Notes under the pieces: generated by a model | Seen by the model: the letters and a program-made list of their open reading frames with translations, nothing else | Told to the model about the DNA's origin: nothing | The model's database searches: none | NCBI RefSeq assembly: GCF_900115345.1 | Contig: NZ_FOWC01000018.1 | Coordinates: forward strand, 1-64,000 | Source of the DNA: Amycolatopsis rubida | GTDB lineage: Bacteria; Actinomycetota; Actinomycetes; Mycobacteriales; Pseudonocardiaceae | DNA: 64,000 nt | Reading direction: 5' to 3' | In this document: positions 43,084 to 52,591 of the stretch, piece after piece | How positions within the stretch are numbered: position 1 is the first letter of the stretch | Layout of the letters: the number at the start of each line of letters is the position of its first letter | Made by a program: the position numbers and the translations under genes

Positions 43084-44979
43084 TTCCTTGCCCGGAAAGA
43101 CCGGCCGATCATCCCGATACGTCCGCGACGGCGGCAGCCCGGACGGACCGGTCTCCTGCCCGGGGAAGACCGGCAACGGCCGCCCGTCTGGCCCGGTCTC
43201 GCCCGGCCGACGGCGACCGCTGGGCTGCGGCAACTGGAACGGTGCGCCCGCCGCGGGAGGTGCTGGCGGCGGCTGGGCCGGGGAATTCGTGGACGGGGGT
43301 GGTTGCGGTGCGGCAGGGGCGGGCGGATTCGCCGACTCCGCACCGGGCACGACAGGGGCCGCCGGCGTCTGCTGCGGAACCGGTTGCGGCGCGACAGGGG
43401 CAGACGGACTCGCCGACTCCGCACTGGGCACGGAAGGAGCAGGCGGCGGCTGCTGCGGAACCGGTTGCGGCGCGGCAGGGGCAGACGGACTCGCCGACTC
43501 CGCACCGGGCACGACAGGGGCCGCCGGCGTCTGCTGCGGAACCGGTTGCGGCGCGGCAGGTGCAGACGGACTCGCCGACTCCGCACTGGGCACGGAAGGA
43601 GCAGGCTGCTGCGGAACCGGTTGCGCCACACCAGGTGCAGGCGGTTTTACCGGCTCCGCATTGGGCACCGGCGAAGTGACCGGGTGTGGCGTCGCTGGCT
43701 GAACCGGGGGTTGCGGCACGGGCGAGGTCTGCGCCGCAGGCATCGGCCGGGTCGCCGGTACGGGCTGCGCGGGGGGCGAACCCGGGCCATGCTGCTGCGC
43801 CCCGGACTGCGGAACCTGACTCTGCTGGACCGCCGGGTTCTGGCCATGCCATCCGGACGGCGGGGCTGCCTCATGCCGGCCGTGCGGCGGAGCCACCGGA
43901 TTTCCCTGCTGCGGCAACGGTTCCGCCGGGCGTGCGGGTTGACGCGGCTCATGCACGTACGGCTTCGGCTGCCACGCCTGCCTCGCCTGCAACTGCGGAT
44001 CGACCGGTGCTGGGGCCGTACCGCCAGCGGGGGCTTGCCGGGGAGCGCTGGGCTGCCCGGGTGGCGGCACCGCCGCCGTCACGTTGACATCGGGCGCGGC
44101 AGAGTCCGGAATGGCCGGTGCTGGCTCGTCCGCCGCGGGCTGAGGGGCGGTCTCGACCGAGTCCGCGGTGGCTGACGCCTCGGCAGCCAGGTCCGGGCCG
44201 GGCTGGGGGGTCTCATCCGCGGAGATCGAAGCCGGCTCCGGAACCTGGTCAGCCGCCGCGGGCGAAATCGGCTCTTCTGGCGGCGAAGGCACCGCGGGCG
44301 GAGCCTGGGTCGAGCTGGTCTGGCCATGAGCTGCCGCGGCTTCTGAAGGGCGTACCGCGCCCTCGGTTTCCGGAGGAGCCGAGGACCGCCACACCGGTGC
44401 CGGTCCGATGTTCATCGGCACCGCCGCGGCCAACGGCCCCGCCGGCGGCGCCTCCCCCGAAGGCGCCGGGCCGGCCGCAGCCGGCCGCGGGATCGGGTCG
44501 AGGCAGGACACCAGCACCGTCGTCCGGTCCGGGTCCTTGACCTTGCGGCCGCTCCGTTCCCGGTAGACCATCTCCCCCTCGGCGTCCATCTCCACCAGGT
44601 AACCCGCCTCCGCGAGCTGCTCCTCGTCGAGATCCACCAGGCGCTCGTAGCGGGACGGGACCACCCGGTACACCGGCCACGACAACCGGGCGTGCTCGGC
44701 GTGGAACTGGGCCAGCAAAGCCGCCATCTGCTGTTGCCACGGGAGCGACATGGCCTCGGCCAGGGAGCGCGGCAGGACGACGTACCCGCCGTCGACGCCG
44801 GGCATTCCCTGGTTCAGCAGGTCCGCCAGCGGGGTGCTGGACGCGGGGTGCGCGGACTGGCGCGGCGGCTGCGGTGCGCCGAACAGCGCCGCCGGGTCCT
44901 GGGGCTCGCTCTGGCCGGTCTTGCCTCGCTTGCCGAATTTCCGTGCCACGTGTGCCATCCTCTGCCAGCGCGCGGCCAC
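42892..44979 (-). CDS. Proline/alanine-rich repeat protein of the secretion-like operon
   Basis: A 695-residue cytoplasmic or periplasm-facing protein. The N-terminal 170 residues are folded-looking (GVDGGYVVLPRSLAEAMSLP, HAEHARLSWPVYRVVPSRYE, GEMVYRERSGRKVKDPDRTT); the next 450 are Pro/Ala/Gln-rich and disordered. Four repeats of 25-27 residues (PVPQQTPAAPVVPGAESA pattern) are visible. The C-terminus (GDPRGWFDEHPDHEDDGP to VPFRWRK) is acidic then basic. No signal peptide or membrane segment is seen. The start is uncertain: GTG 44979, ATG 44958, or GTG 44949 with AGAGGA upstream. It follows the NlpC/P60 gene in the operon. The function is unknown. Confidence 0.75.
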   Translation of the reverse strand: MAARWQRMAHVARKFGKRGKTGQSEPQDPAALFGAPQPPRQSAHPASSTPLADLLNQGMPGVDGGYVVLPRSLAEAMSLPWQQQMAALLAQFHAEHARLSWPVYRVVPSRYERLVDLDEEQLAEAGYLVEMDAEGEMVYRERSGRKVKDPDRTTVLVSCLDPIPRPAAAGPAPSGEAPPAGPLAAAVPMNIGPAPVWRSSAPPETEGAVRPSEAAAAHGQTSSTQAPPAVPSPPEEPISPAAADQVPEPASISADETPQPGPDLAAEASATADSVETAPQPAADEPAPAIPDSAAPDVNVTAAVPPPGQPSAPRQAPAGGTAPAPVDPQLQARQAWQPKPYVHEPRQPARPAEPLPQQGNPVAPPHGRHEAAPPSGWHGQNPAVQQSQVPQSGAQQHGPGSPPAQPVPATRPMPAAQTSPVPQPPVQPATPHPVTSPVPNAEPVKPPAPGVAQPVPQQPAPSVPSAESASPSAPAAPQPVPQQTPAAPVVPGAESASPSAPAAPQPVPQQPPPAPSVPSAESASPSAPVAPQPVPQQTPAAPVVPGAESANPPAPAAPQPPPSTNSPAQPPPAPPAAGAPFQLPQPSGRRRPGETGPDGRPLPVFPGQETGPSGLPPSRTYRDDRPVFPGKESAVPPVPDYGAPSPADDTATPPRGIPVGDPRGWFDEHPDHEDDGPADFGPTGHPTEVPFRWRK
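43321..43628 (-). repeat. 81-bp coding tandem repeats in the proline-rich gene
   Basis: The word GCTGCGGAAC recurs at 43371, 43452, 43533 and 43608, giving spacings of 81, 81 and 75 bp. All are multiples of three, so the array encodes 27-, 27- and 25-residue repeats in frame, in contrast with the noncoding 97-bp array elsewhere in the window. Copy number is likely to vary between strains. Confidence 0.85.
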
Positions 44980-45070
44980 GTGCTCGTGGACAGGCCGCGA
45001 CTTCGGGGTGAATCCGGACCCGCGGTACTGGGCGCCCGCGGGTCAAGAGCCGGTGCCTCCCGCACCCATG

Positions 45071-46069
45071 CTAGACGCCGGGGCGCACCGCCTGCGGCAC
45101 GACTTCGTGCTCGTCGAACGAGAACGGGCGCACGTGCACCGGCACGCCGGTCTGCTGGGCCTCGACGATCTTGCCGTCTCCCAGGTACATCGCGACGTGG
45201 TGGATGGTCGTCGGGTCGGCCGGGTCGGTGGCGAGGAAAATCAGGTCGCCGGGCTGTGCTTCGCGCACCGGCAGCATCGCGCCTGCCTTGTACTGGTCCT
45301 TCGACACGCGCGGCAGGATCACGCCCGCCGACTCGTAGGCGCGCAGCATCAGGCCGGAACAGTCATAAGAATCCGGGCCGGTCGCGCCCCAGATGTAGGG
45401 CTTGCCCTGCTCGCCGAGCGCGAACTTGATCGCCTGCGCCGCGGCCTGGCTCGGCGGCAGCGCGGCTCCCATGCCCTGCCCGCAGCCGGCCACGTCGGCG
45501 ATCTGGCCCAGGTTCTGCACCAGCGAGGCCGCCATGGCCTCCCACCGGTGGTAACGGTCCGGGAAGCCGGACCGCTCGACCCGCTGCGCGGCGTCGCCGG
45601 GGCGCAGGTTTTCCCAGTCCGGGACGCCGAGCAGGACGTCGAAGAATTTGTTGATCGCGTAGTTCGGGTCGGTGACCTGGGCCGGGCTGCCCCAGTTCAT
45701 CGACGGGCGCATCTGGAAGATGCCGAGCGAGTCGCGGTCGCCGTAGCTCACGTTGTGCAGCCGCGATTCGGTCATCCCGGCCTGGATCGCGACCTGCCAC
45801 GCGCGCGGCGCGAGGCTGCGCTGCTTGCCGATCGAAATGATCAGCGAAACCGTGTTGCGCGACTCCTGGTCGAGCTCGGCGGCATCCGCCCCGCCCTGCT
45901 CCGGCTGCCCGGGCTGGGTGGGGCCGATCGCGGCGTCGCACGAGGTCAGCGCGATCCCGCCGGCCGCCGCCTGCTGCTGGTCGGTCACCGCCTTCTGCAC
46001 GACGTTGGTGGTGAGCACCGTGGCGAAAACGGCGGCGATCACCACCGAGACGAGAATGGCCAGCTTCAC
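45071..46069 (-). CDS. Bifunctional peptidoglycan hydrolase (lytic transglycosylase-like plus NlpC/P60)
   Basis: A 332-residue wall hydrolase with one N-terminal membrane anchor (MKLAILVSVVIAAVFATVLT). The middle (about 65-190) looks like a transglycosylase/goose-lysozyme-type fold: QVAIQAGMTESRLHNVSYGD with the catalytic-type glutamate, and LGIFQMRPSMNWG. The C-terminal NlpC/P60 domain has Cys in GPDSYDCSGLMLRAYESAG, His in IHHVAMYLGDG and a third polar residue after it. It is the VirB1-like component, cutting wall peptidoglycan for passage of the machine. Its start follows the VirB8-like stop by 2 nt. Confidence 0.88.
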   Translation of the reverse strand: MKLAILVSVVIAAVFATVLTTNVVQKAVTDQQQAAAGGIALTSCDAAIGPTQPGQPEQGGADAAELDQESRNTVSLIISIGKQRSLAPRAWQVAIQAGMTESRLHNVSYGDRDSLGIFQMRPSMNWGSPAQVTDPNYAINKFFDVLLGVPDWENLRPGDAAQRVERSGFPDRYHRWEAMAASLVQNLGQIADVAGCGQGMGAALPPSQAAAQAIKFALGEQGKPYIWGATGPDSYDCSGLMLRAYESAGVILPRVSKDQYKAGAMLPVREAQPGDLIFLATDPADPTTIHHVAMYLGDGKIVEAQQTGVPVHVRPFSFDEHEVVPQAVRPGV

Positions 46070-46071
46070 GG

Positions 46072-46671
46072 TCAGCTCGCCTGGTCATAGTCCGACACTC
46101 GCCACCCCGCGCTGGTGAGGACCACGGTGATGCTGAGTTTCGGACCGTCGGTGGGGACCACGACCTTGACCGAACTGGAGTAGGACTGCGTGACTGTCGG
46201 ATCGCCGGTGACCTTGGTCGCCGGGATGTTCGCGGGATCCACAGTGGACATGACGGGGAGGTACTCGTCGGTGGTGAGCCCGCGCATCCCGTTGAGCCAG
46301 TTGGCGTTCGAGATTCCCGCCGGATGGCGCACCCAGGCCGTCGCCCACTGCTTCGCGACGTTCAGCGCCTCCGGGCTCGGTGCCGCCGACGTCGGGGTGA
46401 CCAGCGGTTGCGACAACCGGGTCGGCAGCGTTTCCGTGCTCGGCACCGGGGCCGCGACGCCGGTGTGCGGCCCGGCCGAAGAGTTCGGCGGAGTCGCTCC
46501 CGGATGCGCGGACGCCGGTTTGCCCAGGATCTTGGGCAGGCCGACGCCCAGCGCGGTGATCACCACGGCGAGGAACACCAGCGTGCCCACGAGATGCCGG
46601 GGCGAGCGGAGCGGGAACCCCCACAGGCGGCGGTAGACCGCGGTCCGGCCGCGGTTGGTGCGGATCGGCAT
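46072..46671 (-). CDS. VirB8/TcpC-like bitopic protein
   Basis: A 199-residue protein with a basic N-terminus, one membrane segment (about 28-48, HLVGTLVFLAVVITALGVGL), a Pro/Ser-rich linker and a C-terminal external domain of about 110 residues (ALNVAKQWATAWVRHP to SITVVLTSAGWRVSDYD). Size and topology match VirB8/TcpC-type conjugation proteins with an NTF2-like fold. The sequence is too diverged for certainty and the call leans on operon context. It begins 3 nt after the VirB6-like gene. Confidence 0.65.
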   Translation of the reverse strand: MPIRTNRGRTAVYRRLWGFPLRSPRHLVGTLVFLAVVITALGVGLPKILGKPASAHPGATPPNSSAGPHTGVAAPVPSTETLPTRLSQPLVTPTSAAPSPEALNVAKQWATAWVRHPAGISNANWLNGMRGLTTDEYLPVMSTVDPANIPATKVTGDPTVTQSYSSSVKVVVPTDGPKLSITVVLTSAGWRVSDYDQAS

Positions 46672-46674
46672 CGG

Positions 46675-48753
46675 TCACCGCCCCATGGCCTGGTCGGTGT
46701 CGCGGACCTCGATGCCGCGCGACGGGCGGTACAGCACGAATACCGGTTTCCCGGCCACGACCTCGGGATCCACCCGGCGCGGCTGGGCCCGGATGCCTTG
46801 CGTCGGCACGGTGAACCCCGGCTGGTCCGGGGCCGGAGCCGAGTACCCGCGGTCCGGCGCGCTCATCCGCGACGGGACGACCACCGGTTCCGGCTCGTCG
46901 CTCCACCGCCGGTCGGCCACCGGCGACGTGTCGACCTGGCGGCTTTCCTTGACCGGCCACCGCGCGCCGGCCATCACGTAGTCGCCGGGCGCACCGGCGA
47001 CCGGGTGGTACTGGCCGAACACCGGCGCACCGCCCCCGCCGCCCGCGGGCAACGCACCCGCGGCGGACTGCGCGGGACCGACCGCGCCCGGCCACGGCGC
47101 ACCGGACCAGGCCGCGGCGGGCCGAGCCGCCCGAGAACCGTTGTCGAGCCGCTGCGAGCTGGCGAAAACCGCCGCCTCGGGCCGGTACCGGCCGCCGCCG
47201 ACGGTCGCGCCGATCGGTCCGCGCTGATCGCCGTCCACGACGTCGTCGGTGTCGCGGACGTTCTGCCAGAACTGGTCCTGCGGCGTCGGGTCGTTCTTCC
47301 GGCGGAACCGGGAGAACAGCCCGCCGCCGGGCGAGGGCACCGCGCCGCCGACCATGCTGACCGACATCTCGACCATCTGCCACAGCCGCCGCACCGGGCG
47401 GCCGACGAGGAACAGCAGCACCGTGATGAGCCCGGCGAGGACCATCTTGGTGAGCAGGTTGAGCCCGTCGCCCGCGGCGAAGATCGCCTGCAGCAGCAGC
47501 GCGTGCACACCGGCCAGCACCGACAGCACGACCAGGTTGAACGCGATGCCGCCGGCGACCTTGAGCACGCGGCGCAGGATCTCCGGGTTCAGCAGCGCGA
47601 CCAGCCCGATCAGCGGCGCGGTGAGCGCGAACAGGCGGATCAGCACCTGCGCGAGCAGCACGGAAGCCTTGGCCAGCAGCTGGAAGAGCGAGTAGACGAG
47701 GCTCTGGCCCAGCGCGAGGAACCCGGCACCGGTGCGGCCGCCCGACTCGCCGGTGAAGTAGCCGGTGGCGGGGCCGAGTTTGGTGGAGATGTCTTTGAAG
47801 GCGGCCTTTTTGGCGTCGACGACGTTCTGCTTGCCGTCGTCGCCGTTGCGCAGCTGTTCCCAGGTGAAAGCTTGGGCGTCGAGCAGCGGGCGGCCGTACT
47901 GGGCAGCCTGGGGCGCGTCCGGCGATCCGAACTCCCCGCGCATCCAGTTCTTGTAGACCACTTCGTTGTGCAGGTCGGTCGGCAGGATGTGCCGCACGAC
48001 CCGGTTCTCGGACTCGTCCACGAACCCGGCCTGGATGTTCGTGGTGGTCTGCACGATCGCTTTGTCGATCGGATCGAAATATCGCAGCATCGCGAGCGAG
48101 GAGGCAGCGAGCCACACGCCCGCCAGCGCGTACAGCGCCCGCTTGCTGACCCCGGCCAGGTCGCCACGCCAGATGTTGCGGAACAACATGATCGACAGAA
48201 TCAGCGCGACCAGTCCGAACAGCTGCGCGTAGATGTTGTTGTAGACCTTCTCCGCGCCCGACTTCACCGCGTTGTAGATCGGGTTGAGCAGACCGCCCTC
48301 GAGCACCGTGTAGTGCAGCGAGTTGGTGGCACCGACGATGTTCTTGCCGACGTTGAAAAGCTGGTTGCCCGCCCAGGTGTCGATCGTGGAGCTGGGCGAG
48401 GCGATGGCCGACAACGCCGTGCAGTTCGTCTGATAGGTGTTCCAGACGAATCCGGCGTAGCTGTAATCGATGTACGGACTGCCCGCCTCGCCGTGGCCCT
48501 CGGCGGGGTCGAGCGCGCCGACCATGCCCGCCCCCGGCCGCTCCGGGTTCGGCGATTCCCCGCAGGCGGCCGCATTGGCCGATGGGGCGAACAGCACCGT
48601 CTGCAGCCCGATCACCGCCACCACCGCCAGCAGCGACGCACGCCTGCTGGGACGGCGACCGCCCGGTTTCGGGCCTTCCTTGACGCGTTTGCGCAGCGCG
48701 TGCCAGCCGGCCGCGAACGCGAGGACGAACGCCAGCGTGAAGACGGTGTTCAC
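46675..48753 (-). CDS. VirB6/TrbL-like polytopic membrane protein
   Basis: A 692-residue protein. Two N-terminal hydrophobic segments (residues 1-16 and about 38-58 ending in SANAA) precede an extracellular region with paired cysteines (AACGES and TNCTAL). Five or six membrane segments follow between about 175 and 470, including LFGLVALILSIMLFRNIW and LLFLVGRPVRRLWQMVEMSV. The last 200 residues are Gly/Pro/Arg-rich and cytoplasmic. The layout matches VirB6/TrbL-type channel components. The GTG at 48753 follows GAGGAGG. It overlaps nothing and lies 46 nt after the VirB4-like gene. Confidence 0.75.
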   Translation of the reverse strand: MNTVFTLAFVLAFAAGWHALRKRVKEGPKPGGRRPSRRASLLAVVAVIGLQTVLFAPSANAAACGESPNPERPGAGMVGALDPAEGHGEAGSPYIDYSYAGFVWNTYQTNCTALSAIASPSSTIDTWAGNQLFNVGKNIVGATNSLHYTVLEGGLLNPIYNAVKSGAEKVYNNIYAQLFGLVALILSIMLFRNIWRGDLAGVSKRALYALAGVWLAASSLAMLRYFDPIDKAIVQTTTNIQAGFVDESENRVVRHILPTDLHNEVVYKNWMRGEFGSPDAPQAAQYGRPLLDAQAFTWEQLRNGDDGKQNVVDAKKAAFKDISTKLGPATGYFTGESGGRTGAGFLALGQSLVYSLFQLLAKASVLLAQVLIRLFALTAPLIGLVALLNPEILRRVLKVAGGIAFNLVVLSVLAGVHALLLQAIFAAGDGLNLLTKMVLAGLITVLLFLVGRPVRRLWQMVEMSVSMVGGAVPSPGGGLFSRFRRKNDPTPQDQFWQNVRDTDDVVDGDQRGPIGATVGGGRYRPEAAVFASSQRLDNGSRAARPAAAWSGAPWPGAVGPAQSAAGALPAGGGGGAPVFGQYHPVAGAPGDYVMAGARWPVKESRQVDTSPVADRRWSDEPEPVVVPSRMSAPDRGYSAPAPDQPGFTVPTQGIRAQPRRVDPEVVAGKPVFVLYRPSRGIEVRDTDQAMGR

Positions 48754-48799
48754 GCAGGCCTCCTCACGGCCGGCGCGGGCCGGGCCGGATCACCGGCGG

Positions 48800-51757
48800 T
48801 CATGCGGCATCCCTGCCGGTTCCGCCGCCCTTGCCGCCGGCGCGGGCGTGCCGGTCCTCCTGCTCTCCGTTGCGCACTGCACCCTCCACCTCGCCGGTTT
48901 CCGACGCGAGCGGGTCCGGCGAGCCCAGCAGCTGCTCGTCGGCGAGCCCGACCTCGAGTTCCGCCTGGAGTTCGAAGTCGTGTTCCAGCTCTTCGTCCTC
49001 CGGTGGGGCGGGGACGTACGGCTTGGCCTCGTCGTCGTGGGGTACCACGAGTTCGCCGCCGGGTTTGCCGCGCGCGTCGGGCGAGCCCGGGGTGGTGTCC
49101 ATGACCGCGCGCAACGGGTCGAGATGCGGGCCGGAGAAGTCGACGCGGATGCGTTCCACGCCGCCGGCTCCGTCGCCGAAGATGAACTGCCGGGGCTCCA
49201 TGTCGCGTTCCAGCCCGCGCTGGGCGCCGGGGCGGCGGCCGAGCGCGGCGACGACCTGCTCGTAGCCCACGCCGACCGGGACCTTCAGCAGCCGCAGCGC
49301 GTCCGCCTGGGCGTCGTCGTCGTCGAGACGGCCGACGAACACCGAGTCCAGCAGCGCCACGAAACCCTGGATCTTCAGGAAGTCCGCCGGGATCTGCGAG
49401 GACAGCAGCACCCGGACGTTCCACTTCCGCGAGTCACGCGCGAACCGGTTCATCAGCACGCGCCCGGTCGGCACTTCGGACAGGAAGAACGCCTCGTCGA
49501 TCCAGACGCCCTTGCGCAGTTCCTTCGGCTTCTCATACACCGACCGCTGGGTCAGCCACGCCGCGAGGTTCAGCATTTCCACGCCGAGCGATTCGGCGTC
49601 GGTCCAGTACTCGCGCGGCACGCCGTCCTTCGGCAGGGTCAGCCCCGCCATGGTCAGCACGGTCATCCGGTCGTCGCGGGTCTCGGCGTAGGGGTCCGCG
49701 TCGGTTTCCGGGATCAGCAGCGCCATCCGCTCGCGCATCTCGTCCAGGAAGTCCGCCACCACGACCGCGTGCTCGTGGTGCTCGCTCGAATCCCGCCGCA
49801 GCGCGTCGATAACCTGGCCGGGGTCGGCGTCGAACCGGCCGCCGACCGCGCGGACCGCGCGCAGCAGCACGATCCGGGTCTGCGCCATCCGCGACACCTC
49901 GTACGGCAGCACCCCGGTGAGCACGTCGAGCACGAGCCGCCGCCGGGTGGCTCCGGCCAGCGCCTTCTCGCGCCGCCACGAGCGTTCCGGGTCCTCCTCG
50001 TCCATGAAGTGCTCGATCAGCGGATCGGCGACCACGCGGTAGGGGTTGAGGATGCCCGGCTGGGCGTTGAGCAGGTTGATCGGGCGCGCGTACGGCCGGA
50101 TCTCCGGCAGGTCGCACAGCCGCGACAGCGGGCCGGACGGGTCGAGGATCGTCCAGTGCGCACCGGCCCGCAGCGTCTTGTAGACGATGCCGCCGCCGAG
50201 GAACGACTTGCCGCCGCCGAGCCCGGCGACCATCGCGGTGAGACCCGATCCGTCGCGGATTTCCTGCGCCATCCACGGGTCCCAGGCCACCGGCCGCCGC
50301 GTCGCGGTGACGGTTTCGCCGAGCAGGATGCCGCGCCGGTCGCCGACCTCCGCGGTCGCGGTGGGCACCGCCGAAGCCGTCCACACCACCGAACCGCGGC
50401 GCATGTACGCGCCCGAGGCCAGCGGCTCGCCCGGGATGAACTCCCTGGCCATCGCGTACTGCGCTTCCGGATGTTCGATGGCGATCTTCGGCTTGTACAG
50501 GTCCAGCAGCTGCTGGGCCAGCCGCAGCGCGTCGCGCTCGGTCGGACCGGACACCGCGAGGCGCCACCACGACCGCACGCGCGTGGCCAGCGCGGTGAAG
50601 CCCGACGTCATCTCGTCGTCGATCTCCAGCACCCGGCCCGCTTGCCGGGCCAGCGACTGCGGCGGCTCCAGCTCGTGCTCGTCGGTGTAGTGCTTGACCT
50701 GCGAGCGGACCTTGTTCATCTGCCGCTGCAGTTCCCCGGACACCTCTTCGGGACGCCGCACGTAGATCCGCGCGGACACCTCGACCGCCGCGGGCAGCCG
50801 GTCCGCGTGCTGGATCCACGGGTCGTCGACCTCGGGGATCTGCAGCCCGTGCATCTGACCGACGGTGAGCACCGCGAGATGCCGCGACACGCCCGCATTC
50901 GACCCGGTACGGCCGCGCACGGTGACCGTGGGCGCGTACGGGTCGGCGTGGAAATCAGCCGCGTCGGTGAAGCTGGCGAGGTCCTCGGGCTCCCACGCCG
51001 CGCCCGGCACCGCGGGCATGTTCCGCGGCGCGGGCAGGCCGAGCGAGCACGAGCGGTGCATCAGCCAGGACATCTCCTCGGCGTGCACCGGACGGCCTTC
51101 CAGCCCGGCGCTGCCGATGACCTGGTCGAGGTGCTCGATCTCGGAGTCGAGCGCGGCCAGTTCGGCGTCGACCGCCTCGGGCAGGATCCGGCGCAGCACC
51201 GGCGCGGCGCGTTCGACCGCGCGGTCCACCATGCGCCGGGTCTGCACCTGGACGCCGAGGTAGACCTCTTTTTCCGCCATCGAGCGACCCATCAGCTGCT
51301 GCTGCTCGCCGATCAGGTAGTCGTCGAACGACAGCGCGCCCGGCACGTCGTTCGGCCTGCCGACCGCGTTGTACACGTGCGCCTCGGCCCACATCCGGAT
51401 CGGGTACGGCCGGTTCGTGACGCGCAGGTGCAGCCAGCGGCCCTGCAGTTCGGCGTACTGGCCCGCGATGGCCGCGATCAGGTCGCGGCGCTGCGAATCG
51501 GAACGGAACGACCAGCGCTGCGGCGCGAGCCGGTACCAGGCGTACACCTCGTACCCGGTCCGCAGCAGGTGCCCGTCGATGCTGCGCGCGGCGATCGACG
51601 GCGTGTACGCCGGTATCGCCTGTTCACCGGGCAGCCTGCGGCCCTTGCCGCCGGACTTGCTGCCGCCGGACGGCGGACGGCCCTGCGGAGGCGCGTTCCA
51701 CGCACCGGCAGGGACGTCTTGCTCCCGCTTCCCTCGGCTTCCGCCGCGACCGAACAA
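48800..51757 (-). CDS. VirB4-like secretion ATPase
   Basis: A 985-residue ATPase. The first 450 residues are a VirB4-type N-terminal domain (WFRSDSQRRDLIAAIAG-like region, then VYLGVQVQTRRMVDRAVERA). The motor domain has an atypical Walker A GLGGGKSF near 505-512, Walker B GVWIDEAFFL near 750, and LLSSQIPADF as the sensor motif. A 100-residue acidic C-terminal tail ends in a Gly-rich segment. The TTG at 51757 is well supported by GGAGG 7 nt upstream. From memory it corresponds to the ATP/GTP-binding protein of the Streptomyces coelicolor cmdABCDEF cluster (SCO4126-SCO4131). Confidence 0.85.
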   Translation of the reverse strand: MFGRGGSRGKREQDVPAGAWNAPPQGRPPSGGSKSGGKGRRLPGEQAIPAYTPSIAARSIDGHLLRTGYEVYAWYRLAPQRWSFRSDSQRRDLIAAIAGQYAELQGRWLHLRVTNRPYPIRMWAEAHVYNAVGRPNDVPGALSFDDYLIGEQQQLMGRSMAEKEVYLGVQVQTRRMVDRAVERAAPVLRRILPEAVDAELAALDSEIEHLDQVIGSAGLEGRPVHAEEMSWLMHRSCSLGLPAPRNMPAVPGAAWEPEDLASFTDAADFHADPYAPTVTVRGRTGSNAGVSRHLAVLTVGQMHGLQIPEVDDPWIQHADRLPAAVEVSARIYVRRPEEVSGELQRQMNKVRSQVKHYTDEHELEPPQSLARQAGRVLEIDDEMTSGFTALATRVRSWWRLAVSGPTERDALRLAQQLLDLYKPKIAIEHPEAQYAMAREFIPGEPLASGAYMRRGSVVWTASAVPTATAEVGDRRGILLGETVTATRRPVAWDPWMAQEIRDGSGLTAMVAGLGGGKSFLGGGIVYKTLRAGAHWTILDPSGPLSRLCDLPEIRPYARPINLLNAQPGILNPYRVVADPLIEHFMDEEDPERSWRREKALAGATRRRLVLDVLTGVLPYEVSRMAQTRIVLLRAVRAVGGRFDADPGQVIDALRRDSSEHHEHAVVVADFLDEMRERMALLIPETDADPYAETRDDRMTVLTMAGLTLPKDGVPREYWTDAESLGVEMLNLAAWLTQRSVYEKPKELRKGVWIDEAFFLSEVPTGRVLMNRFARDSRKWNVRVLLSSQIPADFLKIQGFVALLDSVFVGRLDDDDAQADALRLLKVPVGVGYEQVVAALGRRPGAQRGLERDMEPRQFIFGDGAGGVERIRVDFSGPHLDPLRAVMDTTPGSPDARGKPGGELVVPHDDEAKPYVPAPPEDEELEHDFELQAELEVGLADEQLLGSPDPLASETGEVEGAVRNGEQEDRHARAGGKGGGTGRDAA

Positions 51758-51760
51758 CGA

Positions 51761-52249
51761 CTACCTCCCGGCCCGAGCCGCGGGGCGGCTCCGGCGCGCT
51801 CGTGGTGCTCCCTGTTTCCCGGCACTCGTGCCAGCACCGCGACGCGGGTCGCGGTGCTGGTACTGCCGCCTTCTCTTGTGCTTCGGCAGCGGGCGCCGCG
51901 CCCGCACCCGGACCCGGCTGGCGCTCACCGCGCCGCCCGCGCCCGAGGTCCGTTCTCTCGGCGCGCGCAGTTCCTGGCCCATCATCGCGATCACCGCGCC
52001 CAGCGGGCGCTCGTGGCTGATCTTGGCGGTGATCAGCCTGGTGATCACGATCGTGGCCACGAACGCCCACGCCGTGGAGAAAAACCCGAAACTCCAGCCG
52101 AGCCACCGCTCCACGGTGAGCACGACCAGGAAGACCGGAATGCCGACGAGCCATGCCACATATCGGGCTCGCCAGGGAAAAGTCGCCTTCGGCGGGCCGA
52201 GCCACACGGCATCGACCCGGTACACCTCGTCATCGGTCCTGATCCGCAC
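51761..52249 (-). CDS. VirB3/PrgI-like small membrane protein
   Basis: A 162-residue protein. A polar N-terminal section (MRIRTDDEVYRVDAVWLGPP) is followed by two adjacent membrane segments (about 30-50 and 52-75, VAWLVGIPVFLVVLTVERWL, FFSTAWAFVATIVITRLI). A basic, Arg-rich tail of about 70 residues makes up the rest. Size, topology and position directly before VirB4 match VirB3/PrgI proteins. GTG start at 52249; the stop is 3 nt before the VirB4-like start. Confidence 0.7.
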   Translation of the reverse strand: MRIRTDDEVYRVDAVWLGPPKATFPWRARYVAWLVGIPVFLVVLTVERWLGWSFGFFSTAWAFVATIVITRLITAKISHERPLGAVIAMMGQELRAPRERTSGAGGAVSASRVRVRARRPLPKHKRRRQYQHRDPRRGAGTSAGKQGAPRARRSRPAARAGR

Positions 52250-52261
52250 GCCTGCCCCGCC

Positions 52262-52528
52262 TCAGCCGGTGAACAGGCCGGCGATCCACTGGCCCACGTT
52301 CACGCCCGCGCCACTGACCGCGAGCCCGATGATCGCGAGCGCGATGACCACGCCGGCGAGCCGCCGCATGACCCCCGCGTTGTCGCCCTTGCCGCCGCCG
52401 AGCCACAGCAGCAGCAGGGCCACCGCGAGCAGCACGAGCGGGATGATGTTGTCGAGCAGCCAGGTCCGGACGTTGCCGGTGCTGATCCCTTCGGCCACAA
52501 ACGTCTCGAGGGCGGTCATGCTGGTCAT
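52262..52528 (-). CDS. VirB2-like small two-helix membrane protein
   Basis: An 88-residue protein with two hydrophobic helices (about 28-48, IIPLVLLAVALLLLWLGGG, and 55-76, RRLAGVVIALAIIGLAVSGA) joined by a short polar loop. This is the pattern of VirB2/TrbC pilins, although no signal peptide is clear. It is the first gene of the operon. The ATG at 52528 follows GGGAG at good spacing. Without experiments a pilin role remains inference from context. Confidence 0.65.
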   Translation of the reverse strand: MTSMTALETFVAEGISTGNVRTWLLDNIIPLVLLAVALLLLWLGGGKGDNAGVMRRLAGVVIALAIIGLAVSGAGVNVGQWIAGLFTG

Positions 52529-52591
52529 CGCGATACTCCCGGTGCACGGCGGGTGCCGCGCTGTTCTGGCTTCGGCGAAGCTACGAACACC

